Source: Halomonas sp.
GTDB lineage: Bacteria > Pseudomonadota > Gammaproteobacteria > Pseudomonadales > Halomonadaceae
Length of the DNA stretch: 64,000 nucleotides
NCBI RefSeq assembly: GCF_029263665.1
Contig: NZ_JAJUFQ010000001.1
Coordinates: 124,001 to 188,000, forward strand
Reading direction: 5' to 3'
The position numbers and the translations under genes were made by a program. The notes beneath the pieces were generated by a model that was not told the origin of the DNA, searched no databases, and worked only from the letters and a program-made list of their open reading frames with translations. This document shows positions 1 through 11,433 of this stretch, piece after piece. How positions within the stretch are numbered: the stretch's first letter is position 1; each line of letters begins with the position of its first letter.

Positions 1-30
1 CGACTGGTCGGCTGTCTACCCGGAGGCACC

Positions 31-1059
31 ATGACGACTCGTGACGATATCCGCACCGATATTCAAAGCCTGGAAGCTGCCGTTGGCGAATCCATCATCG
101 GCCAACGCGATGTCATCCGGCGCCTGATCATTGGATTGCTGGCCAATGGCAACCTGTTGATCGAAGGCCTTCCAGGGTTGGCCAAGACACGTGCCATCAA
201 GGCCCTGTCGAGACACCTGGAAGCTGATTTCAGCCGCATTCAGTTCACCCCCGATCTGCTTCCTTCGGATGTCACTGGCAGTGAAATCTATCATCAGGGA
301 GAAGGCGGCCCTCAATTCCGTTTCCAGCCCGGCCCGCTGTTCGCCAACCTGGTATTGGCCGACGAGATCAATCGGGCCCCCGCCAAGGTGCAATCGGCAC
401 TGCTCGAAGCCATGGAAGAACGCCAGGTGACGGTTGCCGGGACAACACACCCCATGCCGGAGCTGTTCATGGTGCTGGCGACCCAGAACCCCATTGAGCA
501 GGAAGGCACCTACCCGCTACCTGAAGCCCAGATGGACCGTTTCCTGATGCACGTACTGATCCACTACCCCAGCGTGGAGGAGGAAGTGGAAGTGATTCGC
601 CTGGTGCGGCGCGAGGAAGTGACCAATGCAATGCGCGCAGCTCAATCCATGGATGCTGCGGTACAAGATAGTGAAACACCACCACCGCAGCCGGTAAGAA
701 TTTCCCAGGCATCGGTCTTTGCTGCACGTCGGGAAATTGCCAACTTGCATGTCAGTGACCCGGTCGAGCGCTACATGGCCGATCTGATCGAAGCGACACG
801 CACCCCGGCAGCGCTGTCCGAGGATCTGGGACGCTGGATCGAGCTGGGCGCCAGCCCTCGTGCCTCCCTGGCGTTGGATCGCTGCGGACGCACCCATGCC
901 TGGCTCGCCGGTCGTGATTATCTGGATCCTGAGGATGTTCAGGCCATTGCCCATGATGTGTTGCGCCATCGCATCGGTCTGAGCTTCGAAGCTCAGGGAG
1001 ACGGTGTCAGTGCCGATGATGCCATCGAGGAACTGATCCGCCTGGTTGCTCTCCCCTGA
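31..1059 (+). CDS. MoxR-family AAA+ ATPase
   Basis: ORF with Walker A-like GLPGLAKT, Walker B LVLADEINRAPAK and ATQNPIEQEGTYPLPEAQ(M/L)DRF, typical of MoxR; first gene of a bat-type operon. Confidence 0.95.
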   Translation: MTTRDDIRTDIQSLEAAVGESIIGQRDVIRRLIIGLLANGNLLIEGLPGLAKTRAIKALSRHLEADFSRIQFTPDLLPSDVTGSEIYHQGEGGPQFRFQPGPLFANLVLADEINRAPAKVQSALLEAMEERQVTVAGTTHPMPELFMVLATQNPIEQEGTYPLPEAQMDRFLMHVLIHYPSVEEEVEVIRLVRREEVTNAMRAAQSMDAAVQDSETPPPQPVRISQASVFAARREIANLHVSDPVERYMADLIEATRTPAALSEDLGRWIELGASPRASLALDRCGRTHAWLAGRDYLDPEDVQAIAHDVLRHRIGLSFEAQGDGVSADDAIEELIRLVALP

Positions 1060-1083
1060 AGAACCGGACACAGGATACATCTG

Positions 1084-2100
1084 ATGCATGCCGCCACCGC
1101 TCGTCTGCGTACAGCAACCCTGAGCCATGGACGGGTGCAGGGAAGCCAGACCAGTGCGCCTTCCCCAGACCACAGGGTGCATGTGGATCTTGCCTACCTG
1201 CAGTCGCTGGAACCGCAGGGCTCCAAGCTGAGACTGCTACCGCGTCAGCCTGCCCGTAGTGTGCTCAATGGCCGCCATGGCTCGCGCCTGCGTGGGCGGG
1301 GTCTCGATTTTCTCGAGCTGCGCAATTACTTGCCATCGGATGACGTGCGCAGCATCGACTGGCATGTCACCGCGCGCACCGGTGTCCCGCATGTGCGGGT
1401 ATTCACTGAAGAACGCGACCGCCCCACTCTGCTGGTCGTCGACCAGCGCATGTCGATGTTCTTTGGCTCTCGACATGCCATGAAGTCTGTCACGGCGGCG
1501 GAAACCGCTGCTCTACTGGGCTTCGCTGTCCTCGCCCAGAATGATCGCATCGGTGGCATCGTCATTCGTGATGACGGCCTCGACGAAGTTCGCCCCAAGC
1601 GTTCCCGTGCCACACTGATGCGCTTGTTCAGGCACCTCGCCGAGGCCAATAGTGCATTGCATGCCAAACGCCCAGCGCCTGCTCCTACTTCGCTGGATGC
1701 CATACTCACGTCGGTTTCACGCCTTGCCAAGCGTGATCACCTGATCGTGATATTGAGCGATTTCGATGTCATAGGGCCACGCAGCGAAGCCTTGCTCAGC
1801 GTGCTGTGTCGTCACAACAACGTGGTGCTGGCACCGGTCAGCGATCCCTTGTCCGAGTCGCTGCCCCATGACTGGCGTCGGGTAGTCAGTGATGGACAGC
1901 TACAGGCCACTCTGGACACATCCGACAAGCAGGTTCACCGCGCTCTGCAAGCCGTCTCCGATCAACGTCGGGAGATATTGGCTGACTGGCAGCGCCGATT
2001 CGGCATGATCCTGGCGCCACTTTCTGCAGGCGAGCCTGCGCTTCCACAGCTGCGCAAGCTGCTCGGCCTGGCAAGCCGGGACAGGAGGCCATCGTCATGA
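1084..2100 (+). CDS. DUF58 domain protein
   Basis: GSRLRGRGLDFLELRNYLPSDDVRSIDWHVTARTG motif typical of DUF58; follows moxR. Confidence 0.92.
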   Translation: MHAATARLRTATLSHGRVQGSQTSAPSPDHRVHVDLAYLQSLEPQGSKLRLLPRQPARSVLNGRHGSRLRGRGLDFLELRNYLPSDDVRSIDWHVTARTGVPHVRVFTEERDRPTLLVVDQRMSMFFGSRHAMKSVTAAETAALLGFAVLAQNDRIGGIVIRDDGLDEVRPKRSRATLMRLFRHLAEANSALHAKRPAPAPTSLDAILTSVSRLAKRDHLIVILSDFDVIGPRSEALLSVLCRHNNVVLAPVSDPLSESLPHDWRRVVSDGQLQATLDTSDKQVHRALQAVSDQRREILADWQRRFGMILAPLSAGEPALPQLRKLLGLASRDRRPSS

Positions 2101-2678
2101 GCATGGAAGCCGCTACCGATAATGCGCAGCGCGAAACCCCATTGATGCTGTCGCAACTGATCGACCAGTTGTCCCCACCACCAGAGCCCTCTCCGGTACC
2201 TTGGCTGCCCCAGACCTGGGGCTGGGCGGTACTGACCACTATCCTTACTCTGGTACTGCTGTGGTTTGTCCTGCGCCACTGGAAACGCTGGCGCAGCAAT
2301 ACGTATCGCCGCGAAGCCTTGCGCGAACTTGATCGACGCCTTGCACAAGGGGAAGGCCTGGCGGCAGTGGCCGATATACTGAGGCGGACAGCACTTGCCG
2401 CCTGGCCTCGGGATCAGGTGGCAGCATTACGCGGAGAGGCCTGGGTTGCCTTTCTGGATCGCCACTTCCCGACGTCCCGATACGGTCGTTTCAGCGGACC
2501 TCTCGGCATTGCCTTGATCAACGCCCCCTACCGCCCCGGCCATGACAGCGAGGCACTAGACCAACTCGCAAACCTGACCCGTCATTGGATTCGACATCAC
2601 ACCACCAATAGACAACCGTCAGCCATCGACAACCACAAGCCATCACCAGCAACCATCAGGAGCAGCGCCAATGATTGA
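2097..2678 (+). CDS. DUF4381 domain membrane protein
   Basis: Single TM helix, position between DUF58 and VWA genes, 4-bp overlap with the upstream gene. Confidence 0.8.
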   Translation: MSMEAATDNAQRETPLMLSQLIDQLSPPPEPSPVPWLPQTWGWAVLTTILTLVLLWFVLRHWKRWRSNTYRREALRELDRRLAQGEGLAAVADILRRTALAAWPRDQVAALRGEAWVAFLDRHFPTSRYGRFSGPLGIALINAPYRPGHDSEALDQLANLTRHWIRHHTTNRQPSAIDNHKPSPATIRSSAND

Positions 2679-3750
2679 ACTGGCGAGCCCCCTGGCATTG
2701 GTGTTGCTGCCACTTCCCTTGCTGGTCATGTGGCTGGTGCCTGCTCATCGTGAGCGGCTCACTGCCATGCGCCTGCCGTTCTTTGAACGCTTCGTCGAGG
2801 CTGCTGGCATCACGCCTGCTGCCGGGGCAACTGTCCCCCAGCGCAGCCGGATCATGCTGGTGGCTGGCGTACTGATATGGGGACTGATCGTGCTGGCACT
2901 GGCGCGTCCCGAACAGATCAGCCCCCCGATCCGCTGGGACAGTGCTGCTCGCGATCTGATCATGGCCGTGGATATTTCCGGTTCCATGGACGAGAAGGAC
3001 TTTCCTTCCGATAACGGCCAACCGATTCAGCGCCTGGCCGGAGTCAAGGAAGTCATTTCCGATTTCTTCGATACACGGGAAGGAGAACGCCTGGCCCTGA
3101 TCGTGTTCGGCACCAAGGCCTTTGTTCAGGCGCCACTGACGGAAGACCTCGACACGCTTCAGGCATTGCTGGATGGCACCGAGGTCGGCATGGCAGGCCC
3201 GCATACGGCCCTGGGCGATGCCGTCGGCCTGTCCATTCGTCAATTCGAGACCAGTCAGGTGGAACAGCGCCTGTTGATTCTGCTCAGTGACGGTTCCGAT
3301 ACCGGAAGTCGCATGAGCCCGATCAATGCCGCAGAAATTGCGGCACAACGCGGTGTTCGCATCATCACCATCGGCGTAGGCGACCCTCAGGGAGAAGGTG
3401 AGAATCGCGTTGACCTCAATACCCTGAAGGCTATCGCGCAGCGCACTGGCGGCGCCTTCTTTACGGCCTCTGACCAGAACGCCCTGGCCCAGGTCTACGC
3501 ACGTATCGATGAACTGGCCCCGCGCAAGACAGCCAGCCAGAGCTATCGCCAGCACCGCTCCCTGGCTCACTGGCCCATGGGTGCCGCCGCCATCCTTGCT
3601 TTGTTGATGTTGTCATTCCAGATATGGCGCCCTCGTTCTCTCCAGCGCTCTCTTCAAACTGCGAGCCAACGCACAGGCCAGGCTACGGAGCAACATACAG
3701 AACAACGTACAGAACAACGTAATGAGCAACGAAGGAGGGCCGCATCATGA
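2671..3750 (+). CDS. VWA domain membrane protein (BatA-like)
   Basis: MIDAS DISGSMDEKDF, VWA fold, TM helices at both ends; overlaps the upstream gene. Confidence 0.92.
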   Translation: MIELASPLALVLLPLPLLVMWLVPAHRERLTAMRLPFFERFVEAAGITPAAGATVPQRSRIMLVAGVLIWGLIVLALARPEQISPPIRWDSAARDLIMAVDISGSMDEKDFPSDNGQPIQRLAGVKEVISDFFDTREGERLALIVFGTKAFVQAPLTEDLDTLQALLDGTEVGMAGPHTALGDAVGLSIRQFETSQVEQRLLILLSDGSDTGSRMSPINAAEIAAQRGVRIITIGVGDPQGEGENRVDLNTLKAIAQRTGGAFFTASDQNALAQVYARIDELAPRKTASQSYRQHRSLAHWPMGAAAILALLMLSFQIWRPRSLQRSLQTASQRTGQATEQHTEQRTEQRNEQRRRAAS

Positions 3751-5339
3751 ATACCTCCTTCGATGCCTTTTTCGATGCACTTTCCGCCCTGCATTTCCTG
3801 CGCCCTGCGTGGCTGCTGCTGTTGCCGATCATTGTGGTCTTCTGGTGGTGGTGGCGCCGCCATCAACAAGCTGGCACAGGACAGACACCACATATCGCCG
3901 CACATCTCGAAAAGGCCATGCGCATCGGGACCCAACAGCGCCGCTGGATCACTCCGGTAGATACCCTCAGCTTGATGTTGATACTGCTGGTGACAGGAGC
4001 CGCCGGACCGAGCTGGAGCCGCATGCCCAATCCACTGATCGCCCAGACGGCTCCCTTGGTGGTGGTGGTCGAAGTCGACCAGGGCATGCTGGCCCAGGAT
4101 GTGCCACCCAACCGCCTGGAACGGGCCAAGCACAAGATCTCCGACCTCCTGGCTACCCGTAGCGGCGCCGATACAGCCCTGGTCGCCTACTCAGGGTCCG
4201 CTCATCTGGTGGTACCACTGACCAATGACCCTGAACTGATCAAGCCCTATCTCGAAGGCCTGACGCCAGACGTCATGCCTCAGGCTGGTGACGGTGCGGC
4301 AAGTGATGCGCTGACACTCGCCCAGGAGCAATTGGCCAAGCGAGAAGAACCTGGCGCCATCCTGTTCGTGACCGATGGACTGAGTACCACTGACCGCGAC
4401 GCCTTCAGTCAACAGGATGACACCACTCTAGCCTTTCTGGTCATGGCACCAGGCAATGTCGCCACACCGGTGATCGATGCCGTGGATGCAGAACGAGTCG
4501 CGGTCAGTGCCGATGAGCGGGATATTCAGCACCTGGAACGCCTGCTGGCTGCCGCTCACCGCCGTGCACTGCTCAATGATGATCGACTGGCCTGGGAAGA
4601 CCGAGGCATGTGGCTGGCCTGGCCCGCCGCACTGCTGGCACTGCTGTGGTTCCGACGCGGTTGGGGGCTTGGGACGTCATCGTTGCTGGCATGCTTCCTG
4701 TTGCTGCCCTGGCCTGCCACCGTTCCCCAGGCCATGGCTCAGAATCAGGTCACGATCAGGGCCCAAGACAGCGACGAGTCTCACGGCAGCTTCAAGCAGT
4801 GGTTGGCCGATGCTTTTCTCACCCCTGATCAGCAAGGCCGCTGGTGGGTGGAACATCGCAGCTACAAGCGTGCTGCAGAGCACTTTCAAGATCCCAACTG
4901 GCAGGGCTATGCCCTGTACCGGGATGGCCAGTATGACGCGGCCGCCGAACTGCTCGGTCGACTGGACAGCGCAGATGCTGCCTTTACTCAGGGCCTGGCG
5001 CTAATCAGAGGACATCAGTATCGCCCTGCTGTACAGGCTTTCGAGAAGGTGCTCAGCATCGACCCCGATTACCCTCAAGGCGAACGCAATCTTGAACTGG
5101 CCAAACGCATCCTCACTTATGTGGAAGAGTCCAGAGAACAATCAGACACCGGACAGGACGATGCCGACGATGTCACCTTCGACAACGAGGAAAACCGTGG
5201 GCAGGATACACAGGTCACCCCCAAGGATGGAGAAGGCATGCTGACGGCCGAGCAATGGATATCAACCCTGAACAGCAACACTTCCGACTATCTGCGCCAA
5301 CGTTTTGCTGTGGAAGCCCGCCAGGGAGCAACGCCATGA
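3747..5339 (+). CDS. VWA plus TPR protein (BatB/BatC-like)
   Basis: N-terminal VWA-like domain, TM helices, C-terminal TPR segment (LGRLDSADAAFTQGLALIRGHQYRPAVQAFEKVLSIDPDYPQGERNLELA). Confidence 0.88.
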   Translation: MNTSFDAFFDALSALHFLRPAWLLLLPIIVVFWWWWRRHQQAGTGQTPHIAAHLEKAMRIGTQQRRWITPVDTLSLMLILLVTGAAGPSWSRMPNPLIAQTAPLVVVVEVDQGMLAQDVPPNRLERAKHKISDLLATRSGADTALVAYSGSAHLVVPLTNDPELIKPYLEGLTPDVMPQAGDGAASDALTLAQEQLAKREEPGAILFVTDGLSTTDRDAFSQQDDTTLAFLVMAPGNVATPVIDAVDAERVAVSADERDIQHLERLLAAAHRRALLNDDRLAWEDRGMWLAWPAALLALLWFRRGWGLGTSSLLACFLLLPWPATVPQAMAQNQVTIRAQDSDESHGSFKQWLADAFLTPDQQGRWWVEHRSYKRAAEHFQDPNWQGYALYRDGQYDAAAELLGRLDSADAAFTQGLALIRGHQYRPAVQAFEKVLSIDPDYPQGERNLELAKRILTYVEESREQSDTGQDDADDVTFDNEENRGQDTQVTPKDGEGMLTAEQWISTLNSNTSDYLRQRFAVEARQGATP

Positions 5340-8300
5340 GGCTGTTGAGTGGTTTCCTGATTACCCTGCTGTGCAGCTGCCCGTTGCTCTTTCCCGCGAC
5401 AGCCATGGCCCAAGCCGACTCGCCATCCCGGCCAGACAATACAGCAGAGCCTACACCACAGGTCAGCGCTAGCGTGACCCCGCAACAGGTCGCTCCAGGA
5501 CAAAGCGCCCGTTTGCGCATCACCGTATTGGTGCCGACCTATATGCCCAAACCGGTCGTGTTTCCTTCACTGGATATGGCCAACCTGCAAGTGGCATTAC
5601 CCGAACGCTCCACAACCCCCACCAGCGAGCGAATCGATGGTCAGACCTGGTCTGGCGTTACCCGTAGTTATCAGTTGACGCCACTCGCCCCCGGAAACTT
5701 TGCCTTGAACCATGAGCCGCTTGAAGTGACCTACAGCAATCCAGAAGATGCCACCTCGCCCATTGTCAGCAAGCTGAAACTGCCCACCTTGTCATTGGCT
5801 TCTGTGGTGCCGCAGGCCGCCCAAGGGCTTGATCCTTATGTCGCCGCCACTTCCCTGCACATGGAGCAGGCCTTGCATGTCGTGCATGCGAACACAGACC
5901 AGGACGAAGCCAGGACAGATGGCCCTGCCTCTTCCGCCGGTGCCGCGTCAGCCTCTACTCCCGATGACAAGCAGCCTATTGCATTGCAAAGCGGCGACAG
6001 TTTGCGCCGGGAAATCAGCATCACCCTGGAAGGAGGCAGTGCGCTCTTGATCCCTGCTCTGTTGGATGACACAGCTCCCATGGGCCTGGGAGTCTACCCT
6101 GAGTCGCCCAAGGTCGACATGAATGCCAATGGCGGCACGCGCCAGGAAGCCATCACCTATGTGGCTGAAGGAGTTTCCAATGGACAGCTCCCTGCCATCC
6201 ATCTGCGCTGGTTCAACCTTCAGAGCGGTACGATCGAAGAAGCCTCTGTTCCTTCTGTGCATGTCAGTGCCGAAGGCTCTCCACTGGACCAACTGCGTCA
6301 TCAGGGTGTTGCGTGGAAAAGCATCATACTGAGCACGATCGCGGGTCTGGCTGCTCTATCACTGAGCCTGTGGATCCTCATTCGGGCATGGCGATATTGG
6401 GGACGCGCCTATTGGCATACTTTGCTCAGAAGCTGGCAGAAGACCCACCTCCCGCCCCTCAATCCTGCTGGTCGCACTTCCCTGTTTCTGCTGGCGATCG
6501 CCCTGGCATTCAGCATGCTGGTCCAGAGCCCTGGCGCCATGGCACAGGACAGCACCAAGAAGGAGGAAAGCGCTCAGGCTGAAAAAAGTGCCCAGCCAGA
6601 GGAAATGACCAGGCCCCCCCATGGCCAGCTACCTGGATATGCTGCCGATGCCGCGAACTACGCGCCGGATGGCAGCTGCGCTGGCTGTCACCAGGCCGAA
6701 TCCGAAGCCTGGAAGGACTCCGACCACGGTTGGTCCATGCGTGAGGCAACAGAGGACAATGTGCTTGGTGACTTCGAAGATGCCACTTTCGAAGATGGCC
6801 CGGTCAAGGCACGCTTTTTCCATGATGATGAAGGCTACAAGGCGACTCTTGAAGGACCGGACGATCCCGCAAAGACCTATCGCATCCGCTATACCTTTGG
6901 CTATTCTCCCCTTCAGCAATACCTGGTCGCGCTGCCCGGCGGCAAGTTGCAGGGATTGACCATCGCCTGGGATTCACGCCCAGAGGAGCAAGGTGGGCAA
7001 CGCTGGTTTTCGCTCTACCCGGGACAGGCCTTCACCCCGGATGATCCGCTGCACTGGCGTGGGCGTTACCAGAACTGGAACGCCATGTGCGCCGATTGCC
7101 ATTCGACCAACCTGCAGAAGAACTACGACGAAGCCTCAGATACCTTCGCGACGACCTGGCACGAACAGAACGTCGGCTGCCAAAGCTGTCATGGACCTGC
7201 TCAATCCCATCTCGACTGGGCCAATGGTGAGAAGCACAATCCAGCCGGAGAAGCTGGGACAAAAGAAGCTGAAACAGGAAAAGCCGGGATAGGAGAAGAC
7301 GAACCAAGCACTGAAGACATGGGGCTGGCGGTGGACCTGAAAAATACCAAGGGGCCAGCGCTGGTCGAGCAATGTGCCACCTGTCATAGCCGCCGTCAGA
7401 TGCTCGGCGTTGGCCCGGGGCCAGGTCATGGCAAGCCGCTGACCGATACCGCACTGCCCAGCCTGCTGAGCGAAGGGCTCTACCATGCCGACGGTCAGAT
7501 CCAGGGCGAAGTCTATGTCTACGGTTCCTTTGTCCAGAGCCGGATGTATGAAGCAGGTGTCGCTTGCAGCGATTGTCACGATCCCCACACCACCAAGATA
7601 CGTATTCAGGGCAACGGTCTATGTACCCAATGCCATAACCTGGCACCTCCAGCGCGCTTCCCAACACTGAAGCCAGGAGACTACGACAATCCGGACCACT
7701 ATCATCACGAGCGAGGCTCCGAGGGAGCCCAATGCGTCAATTGCCATATGCCGGAAACCACCTACATGGTGGTGGACCCGCGTCGCGATCACAGCTTCCG
7801 TGTGCCACGCCCGGATCTTGATGGCAAGACCGATAGCCCGGATGCCTGCACTGGCTGCCATCAGGACCAGTCACCGGCTCAGGCTGCCAGTTCCATTCAG
7901 CAATGGTTCGGAGAACTGTCCCGTGCCAACACCACGTCGCATTACGGGGTCACTCTCCAGGCTGCCCGTCAGGGAGACCCCGAGGCACTGGATGGGCTCG
8001 TTGCCCTGAGCCAGGACACCGACACACCTGACATCGTCCGAGCCACTGCTGTCGATGCTCTGGCCGCTTATGGCACTCCAGCTATCCCAACGCTGGAACA
8101 GGCATTGAAGGATGATTCCAGCCTGGTACGTGCCGCAGCGATTCCCCCTTTCGCCCAGGCACCGGATGAAGCGCGTATCGAGCTGCTATTGCCATTGGTC
8201 GATGACCCTCGCCTGGCCGTACGCGACGAAGCGATCAAGGCCCTGGCAGGTACGTCGATGATGCTGATTCCCGAAGCACAGCGCGAAATGGTCGTCGAAG

Positions 8301-8908
8301 CACGCAATGACTATGAGCGTCGTCTGCGTGAAAACGCCGATCTGCCTGGCAATCGACTCAACCTGGCGGTATTGCTGGAACGTACACGCCGCAAGGACGA
8401 GGCCGCAGAACAATACCGTGCGGCACTCAAGCTCGACCCCTACTTCCTTCCTGCGCGAGTCAACCTGGCCACATTGCTGAGCCGCAGCGGTGATATTGAA
8501 GGCGCTCAGGAAACGCTCCGCGCAGGTGTCGCTCTTGATGAAATGCCCAAGCCGGACCGTGGTCATCTGGCCTATCTATTGGCATTGGGCCTGGCGGAAC
8601 AGGGCCAACGCGAAGAGGCGCTGGAATGGTTGGACAACGCTGCAAAGTGGCGCCCCAACCATGCACGAACCTACTACAATCAAGGACTACTGCTGGATCG
8701 ACTGGGGCGCAAGGACGAAGCACTGACCTCCTTGGAAACCGGGTTGACTCATGCCCCTGATGACCCGGACCTGCTTTATGCCCTGGTCTATCTGCACGCC
8801 ACCCTGGGCCATGTTCCACAGGCGCTGGAAGCCTTGTCCCAGCTACGCCAGCTGCGTCCTGACGACCCTCGCCTTCAGCGTCTGGAAGGCCAGCTTCGTG
8901 GGCAATGA
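5336..8908 (+). CDS. BatD-like domain fused to multiheme cytochrome c with HEAT/TPR-like repeats
   Basis: ATG at 5336 overlaps the preceding stop; signal peptide; BatD-like N-terminus (SASVTPQQVAPGQSARLRITV); two TM segments in the middle; then CAGCH, CADCH, CQSCH, CATCH, CSDCH, CTQCH, CVNCH, CTGCH; then HEAT-like and TPR repeats. One uninterrupted frame. Confidence 0.85.
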   Translation: MRLLSGFLITLLCSCPLLFPATAMAQADSPSRPDNTAEPTPQVSASVTPQQVAPGQSARLRITVLVPTYMPKPVVFPSLDMANLQVALPERSTTPTSERIDGQTWSGVTRSYQLTPLAPGNFALNHEPLEVTYSNPEDATSPIVSKLKLPTLSLASVVPQAAQGLDPYVAATSLHMEQALHVVHANTDQDEARTDGPASSAGAASASTPDDKQPIALQSGDSLRREISITLEGGSALLIPALLDDTAPMGLGVYPESPKVDMNANGGTRQEAITYVAEGVSNGQLPAIHLRWFNLQSGTIEEASVPSVHVSAEGSPLDQLRHQGVAWKSIILSTIAGLAALSLSLWILIRAWRYWGRAYWHTLLRSWQKTHLPPLNPAGRTSLFLLAIALAFSMLVQSPGAMAQDSTKKEESAQAEKSAQPEEMTRPPHGQLPGYAADAANYAPDGSCAGCHQAESEAWKDSDHGWSMREATEDNVLGDFEDATFEDGPVKARFFHDDEGYKATLEGPDDPAKTYRIRYTFGYSPLQQYLVALPGGKLQGLTIAWDSRPEEQGGQRWFSLYPGQAFTPDDPLHWRGRYQNWNAMCADCHSTNLQKNYDEASDTFATTWHEQNVGCQSCHGPAQSHLDWANGEKHNPAGEAGTKEAETGKAGIGEDEPSTEDMGLAVDLKNTKGPALVEQCATCHSRRQMLGVGPGPGHGKPLTDTALPSLLSEGLYHADGQIQGEVYVYGSFVQSRMYEAGVACSDCHDPHTTKIRIQGNGLCTQCHNLAPPARFPTLKPGDYDNPDHYHHERGSEGAQCVNCHMPETTYMVVDPRRDHSFRVPRPDLDGKTDSPDACTGCHQDQSPAQAASSIQQWFGELSRANTTSHYGVTLQAARQGDPEALDGLVALSQDTDTPDIVRATAVDALAAYGTPAIPTLEQALKDDSSLVRAAAIPPFAQAPDEARIELLLPLVDDPRLAVRDEAIKALAGTSMMLIPEAQREMVVEARNDYERRLRENADLPGNRLNLAVLLERTRRKDEAAEQYRAALKLDPYFLPARVNLATLLSRSGDIEGAQETLRAGVALDEMPKPDRGHLAYLLALGLAEQGQREEALEWLDNAAKWRPNHARTYYNQGLLLDRLGRKDEALTSLETGLTHAPDDPDLLYALVYLHATLGHVPQALEALSQLRQLRPDDPRLQRLEGQLRGQ

Positions 8909-8952
8909 GACAGGGCTCATCAGACGAATGCCTCTCATGGCATGAACAACAA

Positions 8953-8987
8953 GGCTTCTCTTGAAGAAAGGAATCTTCAGGAGAGCC
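8953..8987 (+). terminator. Imperfect hairpin downstream of the bat-type operon
   Basis: ggcttctcttgaaga / tcttcaggagagcc stem; no U tract, so termination is uncertain. Confidence 0.3.
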
Positions 8988-8998
8988 GATCCATCCAG

Positions 8999-9036
8999 AT
9001 AGATACTTGTCTATAAGAGAGATAGGCAGGATCCAT
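8999..9036 (+). promoter_or_regulatory. Candidate OxyR binding site upstream of katG
   Basis: ATAG-N8-CTAT-N7-ATAG-N7-CCAT, close to the OxyR consensus ATAG-N7-CTAT-N7-ATAG-N7-CTAT; 77 bp before the katG ATG. Confidence 0.6.
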
Positions 9037-9088
9037 TGTCGTTCGTTCTGATGCCGAACTATGTTGTTCATACCAGCAGTCTTCTTAG

Positions 9089-11311
<2,223 letters not shown>

Positions 11312-11368
11312 CAGCCTCAACCCGGCTGCATGTGAGAGAAGTGAGAGAAGACAGTAACCACAAAAGAC

Positions 11369-11394
11369 AAGGGCCGCCCATCAGGGCGGCCCTT
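11369..11394. terminator. Bidirectional terminator between katG and the convergent gene
   Basis: aagggccgccc-atca-gggcggccctt perfect hairpin. Confidence 0.75.
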
Positions 11395-11433
11395 GCTCAT
11401 GGACAAACAGTATGCGTTCAGGAAGCCCTTCCC

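Noticed and set aside
517-1182. Antisense ORFs throughout (e.g. 517..1182 -, 30854..32491 +, 45260..46828 +, 59992..61359 +)
   Set aside because: They lie opposite well-supported conserved genes, lack family motifs, and are expected by chance in GC-rich codon-biased DNA.
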